Part shown: piece by piece, positions 25,391 to 38,560 of the stretch
Numbering within the stretch: the first letter of the stretch is position 1
How the letters are laid out: the number at the start of each line of letters is the position of its first letter
Assembly: GCF_000276665.1 (NCBI RefSeq)
Contig: NW_004955405.1
Coordinates: 10,102,076 to 10,166,075 of the forward strand
Reading direction: 5' to 3'
From: Chinchilla lanigera
Taxonomy: Eukaryota > Chordata > Mammalia > Rodentia > Chinchillidae
Length of the DNA: 64,000 bases
Made by a program: the position numbers and the translations under genes
Notes under the pieces: model-generated
Databases searched by the model: none
What the model saw: only the letters and a program-made list of their open reading frames with translations
Told to the model about the DNA's origin: nothing

Positions 25391-26100
25391 CTTTGTCTTT
25401 GTATTCCTTGTTCCTGGCACTGTACCTGGCCCACAGTTGTGGTCCACGATATGCTGAGTGACGTAATGAAGGGAGGCCAGTGTTGGCAGTGTTCTTGACT
25501 AGTCTTTGCTCTGAGCTTCCCAGCTTCAGTCCAATCTCCCAGCTGTATGACTGTTTAAAATTACGGCGCTGATCGTATTACCTCTCTGTTTAAAAGCTGA
25601 TGTCTACCGGTGTCTCTAGATACACTTTTCACCATTCACAGTCACATTTATTCATTCAGAGCTTTAGGTATTCATGCAAGAAATTCAATATTAATTGAAT
25701 AACTACCACGTTCTAGATCCTGTTGTAGATACTGAGAATATGTACAATAAAAAGCAAGTTCTGCTTTCTAGAGGAGTTTAGAGCTGAGTAGAGATTGATA
25801 TACAACACATAATTTCTATATGGTTGAAATAAATGTACCCACAGCTGACAGTGGAGTTCACGAAGGGCACTTCTCTCAGTCTCTGTCATGTTCTTCACCT
25901 GTCTCCTGAGTCTGGCCAGCCTCTGACATTTCCAAAGGAGTCCTGGTGCTCGTTGCTTGAATTCATTTGCATATTCTTTTTTGAACCCGGAGTCATTGAG
26001 GCCTCCATAGTATTCAAGCATACGTTCATCTCCACACTTAACACCTTGCACTGCTGTAGCTCATTTTCTTGAATCTCTCACTGGACTATGACCTTATCTC

Positions 26101-26300
26101 TAAATGTTTAATTATAAGCTCTTGGTGGGAGAAAGAAAGCAACCAGCTCTGATGTGCAATGTTTGCTAGTTTCCATGGTGTAAATACTCCCACTGTGTTC
26201 AGTTTTAAGCTACTAACATGATGTCACTAATTACAAAGTGGGAAGAGATTTGCACACATTTGTACAAGTTCGTTTCTGCACACCGTTGCATGTTCCTCCA
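26101..26300 (+). repeat. old direct duplication or unnamed repeat, copy 2
   Basis: The diverged counterpart of 24713-24912: aaatgtttaattataagctc..gctagtttccatggtgtaaatac..catgatgtcact..gcacacatttgtacaag. Confidence 0.6.
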
Positions 26301-27702
26301 CCAAGAACACCATTAAGTAAATGTGCACACAAGTGAATGCACTAGTCAACTGACGTCTAGAAATATTTCTTGGAAAATGTAATCTTTACTCATCTAACTC
26401 TAAACTAGTTGTGGCTCCAGATCCCAACATTAGACTTTAGAACCTATTCTGATTTCAACAAATTTTCAAGAAAAAACTCTCCCTGGCAAATGAGAGGAGT
26501 ACTTGGGTTCTTACCTCTTAATCAACCCCTTGTATTACCATTTCTGCTCCAATTTCTCAAGAACATCAGCCTATTACAGGGAAAGTATATTTAAATCCAA
26601 AGAGTAATCATTTGAGCTATCTTCACTCCTGGCCGCTTCACTATTGCACTTAGATTCTTAAACAGCTAGAGCTACTGTGACAACCACTTTTGGTCTTGCC
26701 TGTTGTCCAAGCCCTCTGGGCAACCTTGGGTAGCACGCCAGGTGAAAGAGTGGAAAGGAATAGGGGAGGATCAGAGCTATCAGGGCTGTGGGAAGGGAGC
26801 CTGTTGGATGGAAACAAGAAGTGTCTTTACATAGGATTGGTTGGTAGGCAGATGGAGCAGTGTAAGAAGAGGAAAGGAGTAAGCAAAGGAAGGTCTTCGC
26901 TGTGACTCCCCTGCTCACAATTTAGAGAAGCCCCAAAGACATACGTGTATTTATTAGTGGGCTCTGTGGATACAACTTGGACTTGTGTGCATATTCCCCA
27001 ATGGATTGATCCTTATAATCTTGACTGATCCTTATCTGTGTAAATCCAAGGCAGCAAGGCAGGTTACCATCCTGCAACTGTCCCTGGAAGGGAAGGCAGA
27101 GAACTAGAGTGAGCCAGGGTCTTACTTTTTGAGAGCAATCAAGAAGGGTTTCCTCTAATCCTTCCAAAGGGTGTGGGCAGCTTCTACTCTTGTGAGCGGA
27201 ACTACATCCGCCCTTCCCAGCCACAAAAGATACAGGTAGAATCAGGTGGAATCTAGTATGAAGCTGAGGCTCCCTCACAGGAAGTAGATGCCCCCAGATA
27301 TACTCTTTGCAGGCTTGGGTGTCATAAACAAGTGTTTCAGACATTTAGAGCAAAGTGATTATTTTTAAAAGCAGGAGATTTATTTTAAAAGCCATTTGAG
27401 AGTTGCTCTCTGTGTGTAAAACATCCTGAAAACAGTTTTATCTGACACTATGGATTTATCTTGTTGATTAATTTCCTTTGGGTTTGGAAAGCACAGATGT
27501 GATTTTGGAGTCCTAGAGAAAGTTGGCTGCTACAGGGATCATCTCTCCCTGTTCATTAAGGTGTTTGGACAAGCCACACAAGGCGTATCCTGGGAGCAGG
27601 GGCCATCTGCTATTTCTGCATGGAAAGGGGGCAGGGTATTGTAACACAAGTGATGCTTTTGTCAGCGCTTAGAATCTACAAACCACCTATTTCTACCTAG
27701 GG

Positions 27703-27703
<1 letters not shown>

Positions 27704-27749
<46 letters not shown>
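27704..27749 (+). repeat. (TG)n microsatellite, about 23 units
   Basis: Perfect TG run; likely length-polymorphic. Confidence 0.95.
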
Positions 27750-27944
27750 GGGGAGGGGTGCTATATAGAGCAGATGGGACACCAGCAGGAGCTTCAGTTG
27801 GAAACTAAACAGATTCTTCCCTCCATCTGCTTTTCTTAGCAGTTAGCTTGTCCAAAGCCCAGAGAATCAGTAGAAGCAAGGCAGTCCTGCAGTTGGCTGG
27901 CACTCCTAGCATAGCAGAGGAGCACGCAGCAGGTAGCCCTGATG

Positions 27945-28172
27945 GGATGGTGGTGAGAGCATGCTCAGGAATCAAGCCAGGCCTGGGTTGGCTTCCTCAT
28001 GTAACCCTTGCAAAGTTTGGGACTCTGGCAAACTAGTTAACCTGTGTAATCACTTGGTCTTATCTGTAAACTTGGATTAATACTGATGTCCACCTGCTAG
28101 GGCTGTTTTGAAAATTAAATGAGATAACTCAGGTCAAATGGTTATCCTTTTGCTTAGCCCAGTGTAGGGAGT
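27945..28172 (+). mobile_element. MIR SINE relic
   Basis: MIR pattern: tggtggtgagagcatgctcagg..cctgggttggcttc..taatcacttggtcttatctgtaaac..gttttgaaaattaaatgagataa. Confidence 0.65.
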
Positions 28173-28199
28173 CAAAACCCCAATTGTCCCTAGACAACA

Positions 28200-28740
28200 G
28201 CAGTAATGTTCACATTGAGTTCCCTTCTGTTCTTGTCCCATCCTAGTGCCTTTCCAGTAAACAGGCAGAATGAACTTCTAAACATGTAGAGCACATCATG
28301 TCCTTTTCCAAAGGCTTCCCACTGCTCTCACCTGCCCTACTCTGGTGCCCTGGGTTTTAGCCACTGGGACGATTTGCTTCCCTTTCTCGCTAAGCACCGT
28401 TTAGCCCCCAGGACTTGGGCATGGCCCTTTCCTCTGCCCGGCATGCTCTGTCCTTGATCTTTTCATGGCTGGTTCCTGCCTGACAGACACCTCCAGGTTG
28501 AAAGGAGGTCCCTCTGCTACCCTGTTTCATCTTCATCACTACCTGAATGTACCCTGTTTATTTATTGCTTTCCCTGTGTCACTTGTGTGCCACTCTACCC
28601 TTGCAGGCATATTTCCCTCCCTTAGAATATGAGTTTCCTAGAAGATTCTCGTCTTTTTTCACTACAGTCTCCCCAGAACATTGTACAGTGCTTGGCACTT
28701 GACAGGTGCTTAGTAAGTATTGGTTAAATTAATGGAGGAA
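28200..28740 (+). mobile_element. L2 LINE 3' end
   Basis: Matches the L2 terminal region in order: ccactgctctcacctgccc, gacacctccaggttgaaagg, atatgagtttcctagaag, acagtgcttggcacttgacagg. A second weak L2 piece may follow at 28750-28900. Confidence 0.5.
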
Positions 28741-30009
28741 TAGTATTTTTCCCTGTCATCTCCATCCTATCCTTTCTTCAAAACTTAGCTGAAGGCAAAT
28801 GCCTTTAGAAACTCATTTCTAACCATCGCAACTCGAGGAATACTTTTATTTTATGAATCCAGGAGGCACTGAGGATATGTTCCACCCATTTCTTTCTTAG
28901 CACATGTCACCAAATAGAGTTGGTGATGCTTTTTCTTTACCATTTCCACACTTCCAGAACATAGGGAAAGAATATCTCCAAGTGCGTTTTTATGAAGGCA
29001 GTATAAAACATGAGGGATATTGGTGTAGGGGCAGAGAGCTGATGTACTGAAAAGCTAAATCAGACCTGGAACCCCCCCCCGAATTTGTTTAGATCTTATT
29101 ATCTATCATCTATTTCAGATTTTAATAAAATGAAGAAAAACCCTTTTGGTTTCCCCTTGGCAAAAAACCAAAAACAAAAACAAAAATAAGTTGTTTTTGA
29201 TCTGCTAGATACATTATAGTTCTTCAGAGAAGCAAAGTATTCTACCAAATGAAAGGTACTGCCCAGAATGGAGACTGGGAGCTCCAGAGACAACACTCAC
29301 ACCTTGGAGAGTGCTTGAGTCCTTGGAAAGGACGGGTCTGAGGGAACTGGTTTATCCTTGGGGTTTTTGAGAGCAGCTGATCCCGGTAAAACTGACTCCC
29401 CACTGCGTTTAGCAAAAACAATTGCTTGCCTTTGTTTCACCAAAGGATATTCGCTGTTGATAATCAGGAAGAACAGTGTAGAACAGTACAGTTATAGTGG
29501 CGTGAGAAGTTTCCCAACAATGACATGGGAATTGCATGTTGGGATGGGAGGCTCTCATGTCACTCAGACTGCTTTGATGAGACAAAGTTTAGTCAGAGGC
29601 CCTGAAGAAAGCTCAGATTTCAAGCCCCCTTGTTGTAGGGGACTGATATATTGTCCCACCCAGGAATGGCAGAGGGTAAAGGATCACTGATCTAGTCTTT
29701 TAAAATGAAGGAATTTCATTCATTCATTCACTCAGCAAACGTATTTTGACTCTCAACTGTGAGCTAGGGAAAGGATCTAGGTCTGTGGTGACAAATCTGT
29801 GGCACACGTGCTGTGGGATGTTCGTTATCCCTGAAATCTCTAAAAGATTCACTGTCACTGGTCTAGGGGATGAGGTTATAGAGATGAATACAACAACTAT
29901 GATTTTAGCACTCATGAAACTTTTTTAGTGAGCAGGATATAGGAAATCACTAAGAAATTTGAACTAGGCAATTATTCATTCAAAGTTTAAGAGCATTTGC
30001 TTTCAACCT

Positions 30010-30490
30010 TGCTTTTCATGTGGTCTGAAAAACTCAGTTTTTATGTGGTCAAATTTATAGACTTTTTTCTGCTTGTTTTTGTTTTCCCCATTATGGTTTG
30101 ACAACCCTCTTGTCCTTCTAAAATATACAAACATACATCTGTATTTTCTTCTAATATTATGGTTTATACAAGTCTTCCACACATATAAGTACTCATTTTG
30201 ATGTAGAAATGAGGTTTTAACTTATTCATTTTTTTACTAACTTGAGATGCTACATTTACCATTACCTAAATTCCAAAAAATACACACATTATTTTGTTCA
30301 AAAGATTGGTCTATTGCTATAACAAAACCCTTATACTACTTTTATATATTTGTTAATAAATATCCCTCATTTATTTGTTTATCTTTTATTCCCTTGGATA
30401 TTTTCACATTACATTCTTTGAAATAAACTGTAGAATAACTTTTTTATTCCAAGAAGTTTTAAATTGTAGATGTATTAAATTCGTAGGTTG
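30010..30490 (-). mobile_element. probable old L1 fragment (antisense)
   Basis: AT-rich sequence with the antisense L1M-like word order tggtttgacaaccctc..aaaagattggtctattgc. Low certainty. Confidence 0.35.
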
Positions 30491-30530
30491 AGCTAACTGT
30501 AAGTTACTGACAGGTAAAGTCGGACAACAC

Positions 30531-30561
30531 CGGGCACGTTCAGGGTGGTACAGCCATAGAC
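30531..30561 (-). pseudogene. 5S rRNA-like fragment (first ~31 nt, minus strand)
   Basis: cgggcacgttcagggtggta followed by cagccatagac is the reverse complement of the 5' end of 5S rRNA (gtctacggccataccaccct..), with about four changes. The sequence to its left (30501-30530) could be a more decayed part of a 5S copy. No TSD could be placed. Confidence 0.6.
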
Positions 30562-32133
30562 CTGGCAAGAAAAATCAGTGTTCCAGCTGACTGAAGCCAC
30601 ATACACGCGAGATCCTCAAAATGAGGTGATGCTTGTAAATCCACGTTTGTGTTCTAGACATGAAAATTAGAAGCCAAATAAACTCTCTAATTCAGCATAG
30701 AGAAAAAAATAAGAATGTCTATGTCTTTACACTACTTTGTACCTCTTTTTGTCCAAAATATGGTCTTTATTTGTTCAAGTCTTCCTTTAGTTATACATCA
30801 GAGTTTTAGAGTCTCTTTTTTATTTATCAAGTTCATTACTAGGAATCTTTGCATTAAACTTTCTAAGTAGAATATAGAAATATATTGATCTTGATATATA
30901 TTACTTTTGTGGTGGTCTCCTTATTGAAGTTGTCTATCGTTTATAATAAGCTTTAGTTAGTATTTTTCGGTGTGTGAGTTTAAAATGAATGTCCTGTGCA
31001 AATTGTTTCCAGCTTTTAGACATTCATCCCTCTCTTTGTTTTCTTGATTAAATGTGATGCTAGTGCATCAGTTCTGTATGGAGCAGTAACATGGCAACAA
31101 AGTACTTATTCCTAACATTAGTGGCAATAGTTCCAGTTTCAAAAATAATTAAACACGACACACATATAGACAAGAAATGGGTGCAGTATACACGTGTATG
31201 AATGTGTATGAATGTATACACATGTATGAATATACTTATTTTTAATGATGTATTCATTGGAGCCAGTGTTGAATGTTCAATGCCTTCTGGCACTGATCAA
31301 GAAGATTTTACTTATGATGCAATTTATGATACATAAATTCTAGTGCTGAATCATCGCTGTGCCCCCGATGATAAATTCTTTTCTTGATGTTGTATTCCAT
31401 CTGGCCACATTTTCTTTCGGATTTGGGCATAACACTCACGACTGATGTTGCTCTGTAGTTTTCTTTATGCATTTCCTCTCTGTCAAATTTTGGCACCCAT
31501 TTCGTTTATGCTGGCTTCATAAAAATGTCTGGAGGTCTTTTTTCTTTCTCTCTGTTCCCGAGCTGTGAAATCAGCGGAGGAGTCATTATGTTGCTAAAGC
31601 TTTGAAGCGTCATGCGGGATGCCGGTGGAATCTTGCTCTTTTAAGCAAGGCATGGCTGATGGTCATGGATGAAAAATTTCCCTATTTATTCAAGGCTACT
31701 AGTCATTTCAGACATTCTTTTTATTTTGCCCATATTTGGCAATTTTATTTTTCAAAACTGTTTAGAATATCATTTTATCTGAAGTTGTACACATTTTCCC
31801 CAAAGTTTAAAATAATTCTTTAGAAAAGGTAAGTTATTTTAAATCCTATATTCCCACCAGAGTTAATAGTGGTGGAATATGACTTTATCAATTCTCCAAA
31901 TATCTACAGATAAAATGGATGGAAATAGTTTTGTAATAAATAGATCTTATCTTACACGCACTATCTTAATTTTATTTGAATTTAATGATAAAAAGAAGTT
32001 GAAGGGAAGCTGGAGAATTTACAGAATTTAAAATAGCTCTTTCTTTACTTTTAGAGATATCAGTGCTAAAGAATTATTTCCAGGCTAAGAAACAAGATTT
32101 AAGAGTCATCAAAAAGTTAGAGTAGATTTTTAA

Positions 32134-32280
32134 ATTTTTTTTTGAGACAGGGTTTCGCTATGAAGTTCAGGCTGACCTTGAACTCACTTTGTAGCCCAGG
32201 CTGGCCTCAAGCTAGCAGTGATCCTCCTGCCTCAGCCTCCCAAGTGCTGGGATTACAGGTGTGCACCACCATACCCAGTT
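32134..32280 (-). mobile_element. B1 SINE (7SL-derived)
   Basis: Antisense B1: tttgagacagggtttcgcta, gctggcctcaagctagcag, gtgctgggattacaggtgtg. The internal duplication seen in modern rodent B1 (gaccttgaactcactttgtagcccaggctggcc) is present. Confidence 0.9.
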
Positions 32281-32324
32281 TGGAGTAGTTCTTAAGAAAC
32301 CGATGATTCAGAAGTAAGTAGTGC

Positions 32325-32645
32325 TATGATCTGAATATGACCTGTTCCCCTGAGCTCCTGCAGTTCGTTCTCCAAATTCATGTGTTAGTAGTATTAAGAG
32401 GTTGGAAACTTAATTCTACTATGGTGTTTAGGACTGGGGCTTTTGAAAAGTAATGGTTTAGATAATAAGGTCCTTAGGGTGAAACCTCCATGACTGAAAT
32501 CTTGGTGTATTTATAAGAAGAGGAGCGGAGGCCAGAAACAGAGATAGATGGGCATTTTCTATTTCTTGCCATGTGATGTCGTGTACTGTCTTGGGATTCT
32601 GCCAGCAAGAAGGCTATTGCCACAACCTAGCCAATCCATTTTTAG
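32325..32645 (+). mobile_element. MLT1-type MaLR LTR relic
   Basis: ctatgatctgaatatgacct..aattcatgtgttagtag..ttataagaagaggagcggagg..gccatgtgatgtc follows the sense MLT1 LTR order. Confidence 0.5.
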
Positions 32646-32979
32646 TCCAAGTACATGAATTGGTTCTCTTTTATTTTGGGGCAGGGGATAGAGGCTGTTT
32701 TACTACTGAGAGTATAGCCCTCTCTAAACATAGCTTTCTGAGGAGAAGACATCCTGTCATCAAGACCCCACATGTGCATGTCCTCCAACTCCAAACATTC
32801 AAAGAATTTCCGTTTGCTCTTGCTTGGTTTAGGGCAAGACAAGAGCTGTTCTGTGTTTGATTAAACTGTCTGTGTTACAGGCTTGTACTCTACCGGGATA
32901 ATTAACCTCTATCTTGTCAGCTAGTCAGTAAATTTTTTATGTTTGACTTTTGTTCTTAGTCTTTCTACTCTTAGTTCCC

Positions 32980-33058
32980 TGTTGTATTAGTGTATATTTG
33001 TGATACATGATACTTACATGCATCTTGGGGAATTGTTACATATATGTAGTGCATGTAA
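32980..33058 (-). mobile_element. L1 3'-UTR-like fragment (antisense)
   Basis: It aligns by eye with 55645-55725: tattagt..gtg..acttacat..cttggggaattg..tacat. It is probably the same L1 3' terminal sequence. Confidence 0.4.
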
Positions 33059-33183
33059 AGACATGACTGAACAAAAGAAAGACCACACTGGAAGAAATGG
33101 AAGAAAGACCACAACCTGAATAAATGCATGGTGCTATTCAGTTGCTTTGGAATTCTTAAGTATAAACAGTCAACATCTCCTGA

Positions 33184-33315
<132 letters not shown>

Positions 33316-33349
33316 TAAGTAATGAGAGCACGTCTCTTCATTTGATGTT

Positions 33350-34872
33350 TTCAAAATTAAGGCATGATTAAATGAAATAGGAAGTGTTTCATCCTGTTCT
33401 ATTTTCCAAAAGAATTTCGATAGAGCTGGTATTATGCCCTCTGTAAGTCTTTGGTGTATTTCACCAGCAGGGCTACATGAGCCTGGAACTTTCTTTGTGG
33501 GAAGTGACTTCTCCTCTCCACAACTGGTGTCATTGCAAACGTTCATAGCTTGAATAAATATGGGGCCATTTAGGTTATACACTGTATTGTCATCAGCTTA
33601 GGGAGTGTGTATCTTTTAGTGAATTTGTCCATTTCATCTAGGTTGTCAAATCAGTGGCTTAAAATTATTCATATTTCCTTATTATATTTTAATGTCATTG
33701 AGATCTGTATGACAATCTTCATATTGTTTTTTACACCAGCAGTTTATCTCTCTTTTCTCTTGATCAATCTGGCAGGAGGTTTAAACTTTCTTAACTTTTT
33801 CAAAGAACCAGGTTAAATTATATTCTCAGTTGTTCTTCTGTTTCTCTTTTTATTGGTGTCTGCCCTTTGTTTTGGTGTTAATACAGCCATGCAAGCTTTC
33901 TTTTTTATTCTTAACTTAGATACAGTAAAACTTAACATTTTTGTATGCATTCTGAGTTTTGACAATTCATAGAATTGCATAACTCATACCAGAATCAGGA
34001 TACAGAACTGTTTCCTCACCTGAAAGTTTTCTCTGGCTTAAATTGCCCCTTGGTCATCACATCCACAATAAACTTCTAACCCCTCATCTCTATTGCTGTT
34101 TTCTGTCCTTCTAGTTCTACTTTTTACAGAGTATTACATAAATGGAAACATACAGTATATAACATTTTGAGCCAGTTACCCCTCACTTGGCATAACATCT
34201 TTGAATAGTAATTAATTTCTTTCTACTGCTGAGAAAGATTTCTTCTCATGATTATGTCACAGTTTGTTCATCCACTCACCTCTTCAAGGATATTTGGATT
34301 GTTTACACTTACTGGCAACTATGAATAATATTTATATAAATATTCATGTACAGAATTTTGTTTGACCAAGAGTTTTTCTTTAGAGTAAATACTTAAGATA
34401 AAACTATTTAAACATATTATAAATGTAAACTTTAATAACTGCCAAATTTTTGAGGGTGACCATGCTGTGTTACACTACCATTAGCTCTGTGTGAGATAGT
34501 CACTTGCTTCTCTCCTCTGTCAGGTCTTCGTATTAGCAATATAACAAAATTTACTATGGCCATCCTAACAGATTTACAGTGGTACCTCCTTGTGTTTTAA
34601 CTTACATTTTCTAATGACTAAGGATGCTGGACATTCTTTCATGTGCTTATTCACCATTCATGTATTTTCTTGGGTGCAGTGTCAGTTCCAATCTTTTGTC
34701 CATTTAAAAAAAGGTTTCTCCTTATCTGTTGTTTTTGAAAAATTTTATAAGAATTTTATTAGATGTATGAGTACATCTTCATATTGAAGAAGTACAATCC
34801 AGCCTAATCCAGGTTCTCAAGAAGTTTCTCTCTCTCTCTCTTTTTTTTTTTTTTGTATGAATCTAAAAGTTT
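33350..34872 (-). mobile_element. old L1 block (antisense), part 1
   Basis: Antisense ORF2 and 3' sequence: attttccaaaagaatttcg, agtgaatttgtccatttcatctaggttgtc, then a second L1 register from about 33930 (gacaattcatagaattgcat, acataaatggaaacatacag, gtttgttcatccactcacc). More than one insertion or fragment is likely. Confidence 0.75.
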
Positions 34873-35034
34873 TCCTTTTTTTTTTTTTTTTTGGTTTGAG
34901 ACAGGGTCTCGCTATATAGTTCAAGCTGGTTTTGAACTCATTATACTGCTCAGGCTGGTCTCAAATTCATCTCAATCTTCCTGCCTCAGTCTTCTAAGCG
35001 CTGGGGTGATAGGCATGCACCACCATGCATGGCC
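34873..35034 (-). mobile_element. B1 SINE inserted in L1
   Basis: Antisense B1 with its poly-T at 34877-34892, then ggtttgagacagggtctcgc..caggctggtctcaaattc..gctggggtgataggcatgc. It interrupts the antisense L1 block. Confidence 0.88.
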
Positions 35035-36330
35035 ATAGTTTTACATTTAGGTCTATCTATGATCCATTTTCAATTAATTTGTTTATAAAGTTTGGGATAT
35101 GCCAAACTAGTTTATTTGTATATGGATGTCCAGTTGTTCCAAAATTATTAGTTTAGAGCCTTTATCTATTGAATTCATGGTTGTTTAAAGAGATCAATGG
35201 GCAAGATTTATGAGGTCTCATTTCTAGAATTTCTATTCTATTCTATTGTTCAATATGCCTATCATTTTGCTAATAATATACCATCTTTATTACTGCACCT
35301 TCATCACAAATCTTAAAATAATATAGTGTAAGTTCTCAAAATTCATCTTATTTTAAAAATTGTTTTATGAAGAAATATTAATATTAACTTTTATACCTAA
35401 AGAATCCTGCTGGACTTTAATTAAGATTGTATTAGTCTGAAAACCTACTTGGGGAGAACTGACATCCTAACAAAATTAAGTCTTCCAATCCATGAACATG
35501 GTATATTTCTCCATTTTATTTTATTTCTTTCATCAGTGTTTTGTGGTTTTCAACATACAACATATATCCTGCACATATTTTGTTTGATTTATAGCTAAAT
35601 ATTTCACATTTTTTCCTTTGAGCCATTGTAAATGACATTTTAAAACATTTTTGTGTTCCAATTTTTTGTTTTGGGGGGTTTTGGTGTTGCACTATTAAGC
35701 CACTTATTAGTTCTAAAGGCTTTTGAAAAATTTATTTCTTAGGTTTTTCTATGTTGGTAATTAAGTCACCTGCAAAATGAGACAGTTTTATATATTTCTT
35801 TTCAAACACTATACTTTTTTGACCCTTTTTTCTGAGAACTTATTGAACTGGATATTACTTTGAATAGAGAAGTAGTGAGAGAAGATACCCCTGCCCTGTT
35901 ACTGGTGTTAAAGAGGGATTCATTTTTTAATCATTAAGTATGATATAAGTTATAAGGTTTTTGCAGTGTCCTTTGTTCCTTTAAAATAGGTCTCCTAGTT
36001 TGATGAGAATTTTTACACTGAATAGACATTGAATTTCATAAAATGTTTTTTCTGTACTTATTGATATAATTTTATGTGTTTTCTCTCATATCTATTAATA
36101 TGATGAATTAGTTTACTTAATTTTGAATACTGAACTTCACCAAATTTCTGGAGTAAACCTCAGTTCTGAGGTATGATATATATATATATATATGTATATT
36201 TCCCCCCCCCAGGTAAATTTGACTAAAATTTTGTTGAGGATTTTGCATCTGGATGTATGATTTGAATATTCAAGAGAATAATGGTCTGAAGTTTTCCTTT
36301 CTGATACTGCAGTTTTGGGGGAGAGTTGGG
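35035..36330 (-). mobile_element. old L1 block (antisense), part 2
   Basis: Antisense L1M-type sequence: gatccattttcaattaatttg, tggatgtccagttgttcc, cagtgttttgtggttttcaac, ttattgatataattttatg. It contains a (TA)n tract at 36178-36193. Confidence 0.7.
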
Positions 36331-36340
36331 CATCAGGATA

Positions 36341-36382
36341 ATCTGTCTCTGTTTCTGTCTCTCTCTGTCTCTGTCTCTCTCA
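36341..36382 (+). repeat. (TCTCTG)n / CT-rich simple repeat
   Basis: ctgtctctgtttctgtctctctctgtctctg-type low-complexity tract. Confidence 0.8.
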
Positions 36383-37810
36383 TAAATAGTACCGCATTAA
36401 ATAAACACTGAGGTACAGATGTATCATGTTCCTTGGTTGTATATCCAGTACTGGGACTGCTGAACCATACGATAGTTCTATTTCTAGTTTTTTGAAAAAC
36501 TTCTGTATTGCTTTTCATAATGGCTGTACTAATTTACATTCCTACCCACAGCGTATGGAAATTCTTCTTTCTTTGCATACTTGCCAGCTCTTATTATTTT
36601 TTGTTATTTAGATAGTAACCATTCCAACTAGGGTGGAATGATACATCCTTGTGATTTTCACTTGCATTTCCCTGATGATTAGTAATGCTGAGCATGTTTT
36701 CACATACTTGGCCATTTGTATATCAATTTTATTGTTCTTTTGAATTAAACAACTTTTGGTTTCATTGATTTTTCTCTATTGTGATTATTTTGCAATCTTA
36801 TTGATTTCTACCCTTACTTCTTTTCCTTATTTCTGTTTGCTTTGAGTTTGGTTTGCTCTTCTTTACTAATTTTGAGGTAGATGATTAATTCTTAATTTGA
36901 GACCTTTCTTTGTCTGCTAATTTAAGAATTCAGTGTTACACATTTCTTTCTCTATATAGTTAGCTGCATATCTCAGTTTTTGATACACATATTGCCTTTA
37001 AAAGTATGAAACAATACTATAATATTTGGTTTCTACACTCATACACCTCAGAAAACTTAATAAGAGGAAAAATAGCCTATTATATTGATTAAATGTAATA
37101 TTATATTTACCATTTTTTGTTGCTCTTTTTCATTGGGGAATTAACATGATTCCTGTTGGTGTCATTTTTCTTCCACTTTAAGCATGCCCTTTAGCCTTTC
37201 CTTTAGAGCAGATCTGTTGGCAATGCATTCTGTAAGTTTTCCTCCATTGAAAATGTATTTATTTTACTTTCATATTTCAGGAATATTTTTGCCAGCTATA
37301 GAATTCTTGGTTGATAGAGGCTTTTTTCATTCAGCACTTTGACTGGTGTGGCCTATTGTCTTCTGATAAGAAGCAGACAATTATTGAAATCATTGTTCCC
37401 TTATATTAACATGTTATTTTTCTGCAGCTGTATTTTCTTTATCTTTGATTTTCACCAGTTTGACTATAATATATCTGAGTAGGAGTATGGTTTTCTTTGA
37501 GATTATTCTGTCTGAGATCTATTCAACTTCTTGACACTATAAATTTGTGCTTTTTACCACATCTGGAAAGTTTCAACCATTATTTCTTCACATTTATTTT
37601 TCTGTTCTAATGTCTTCCTTTTTCTCTTTTAGGACTCCAACAATACAAATGTTAGTCTTTTGATGTCATACTGTTTCTAGGGTTTGGTTAATTTTTCAAT
37701 TTTTTTCCAATCTCTGTAGTTCACATTGGCTAAATTTTATTAATCTGTCTTCAAGTTCGCCAGCACTCCTTCATCTCTGTCATTTTCATTCTTTTATCTG
37801 AGCTACCTGT
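36383..37810 (-). mobile_element. old L1 block (antisense), part 3
   Basis: Antisense L1 again: ccagtactgggactgctgaac, ttttgaaaaacttctgtattg, cattccaactagggtggaatg, then L1M-like gtcttctgataagaagc, ttcaccagtttgactataat. Composed of at least two fragments. Confidence 0.7.
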
Positions 37811-38344
37811 TTTGCCCCTGGCCTTTCATTGGCTAAACTGAGAAAGTCATTGCCCGGGTGCTTACCTCTACAGTGCTTATAACATCCAAGCAGTTGGCAT
37901 GAGTTCAAGTGGGAAAGGTGGGCAATGGATGCATTTTTATTTTCTTTGACCTGAAAAAAACCTACCAGAAGTTGTATCCTCTTTTCTCTAAATATCTTTT
38001 TCTTAAGAGAAGGTATACCTTCTCAGAACTTTGGACCACCAGAGTTAATCACCTGGACCATGAGCACCTTGTAATTAGCAGGCAGATCTTTAGTTGTTTG
38101 GGTGGAGACAGTAAACAAAAGTCTTATTTAATAGACTGTCTTACCATGGAGGTCTGAAATTTAGCATAGGATCTTAGTGTCCATGATAATAGTAGTACTT
38201 TCTGGGCAAACCACAAATATCTACCGACAGAGTTTCTCATTGGTATTGAGATTCAGGCCTAGTTTGCCCAAATGGATTCACTGTTTTTGCAGGTGGATTG
38301 AAGGGGCAGATTGTAAGCGAGGTAGAGAAGGAAGATAATATTGC

Positions 38345-38560
38345 TAAATATTAAATATACATTGGGCATTGTTCTTTGCATTTTACATATTTGCTTACTT
38401 AATTCTATACTTGACGTCGTAATCTGTTCTTCTTAACTCTGCTAAATAGGTACAATATTGTCTATATTTTACAGAGAAGGAGGCTGATGTGCTGAGAGGT
38501 TAAGTACCATCCCATAGGTCAGTAGCAAAGTTGGGCTAGAATCTGTCTTGTTTTAAAACA
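38345..38560 (-). mobile_element. MIR SINE relic (antisense)
   Basis: cattgggcattgttctttgc..aggtacaatattgtctatattttacagagaagg..ggttaagtaccatcccataggtc. Confidence 0.65.
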
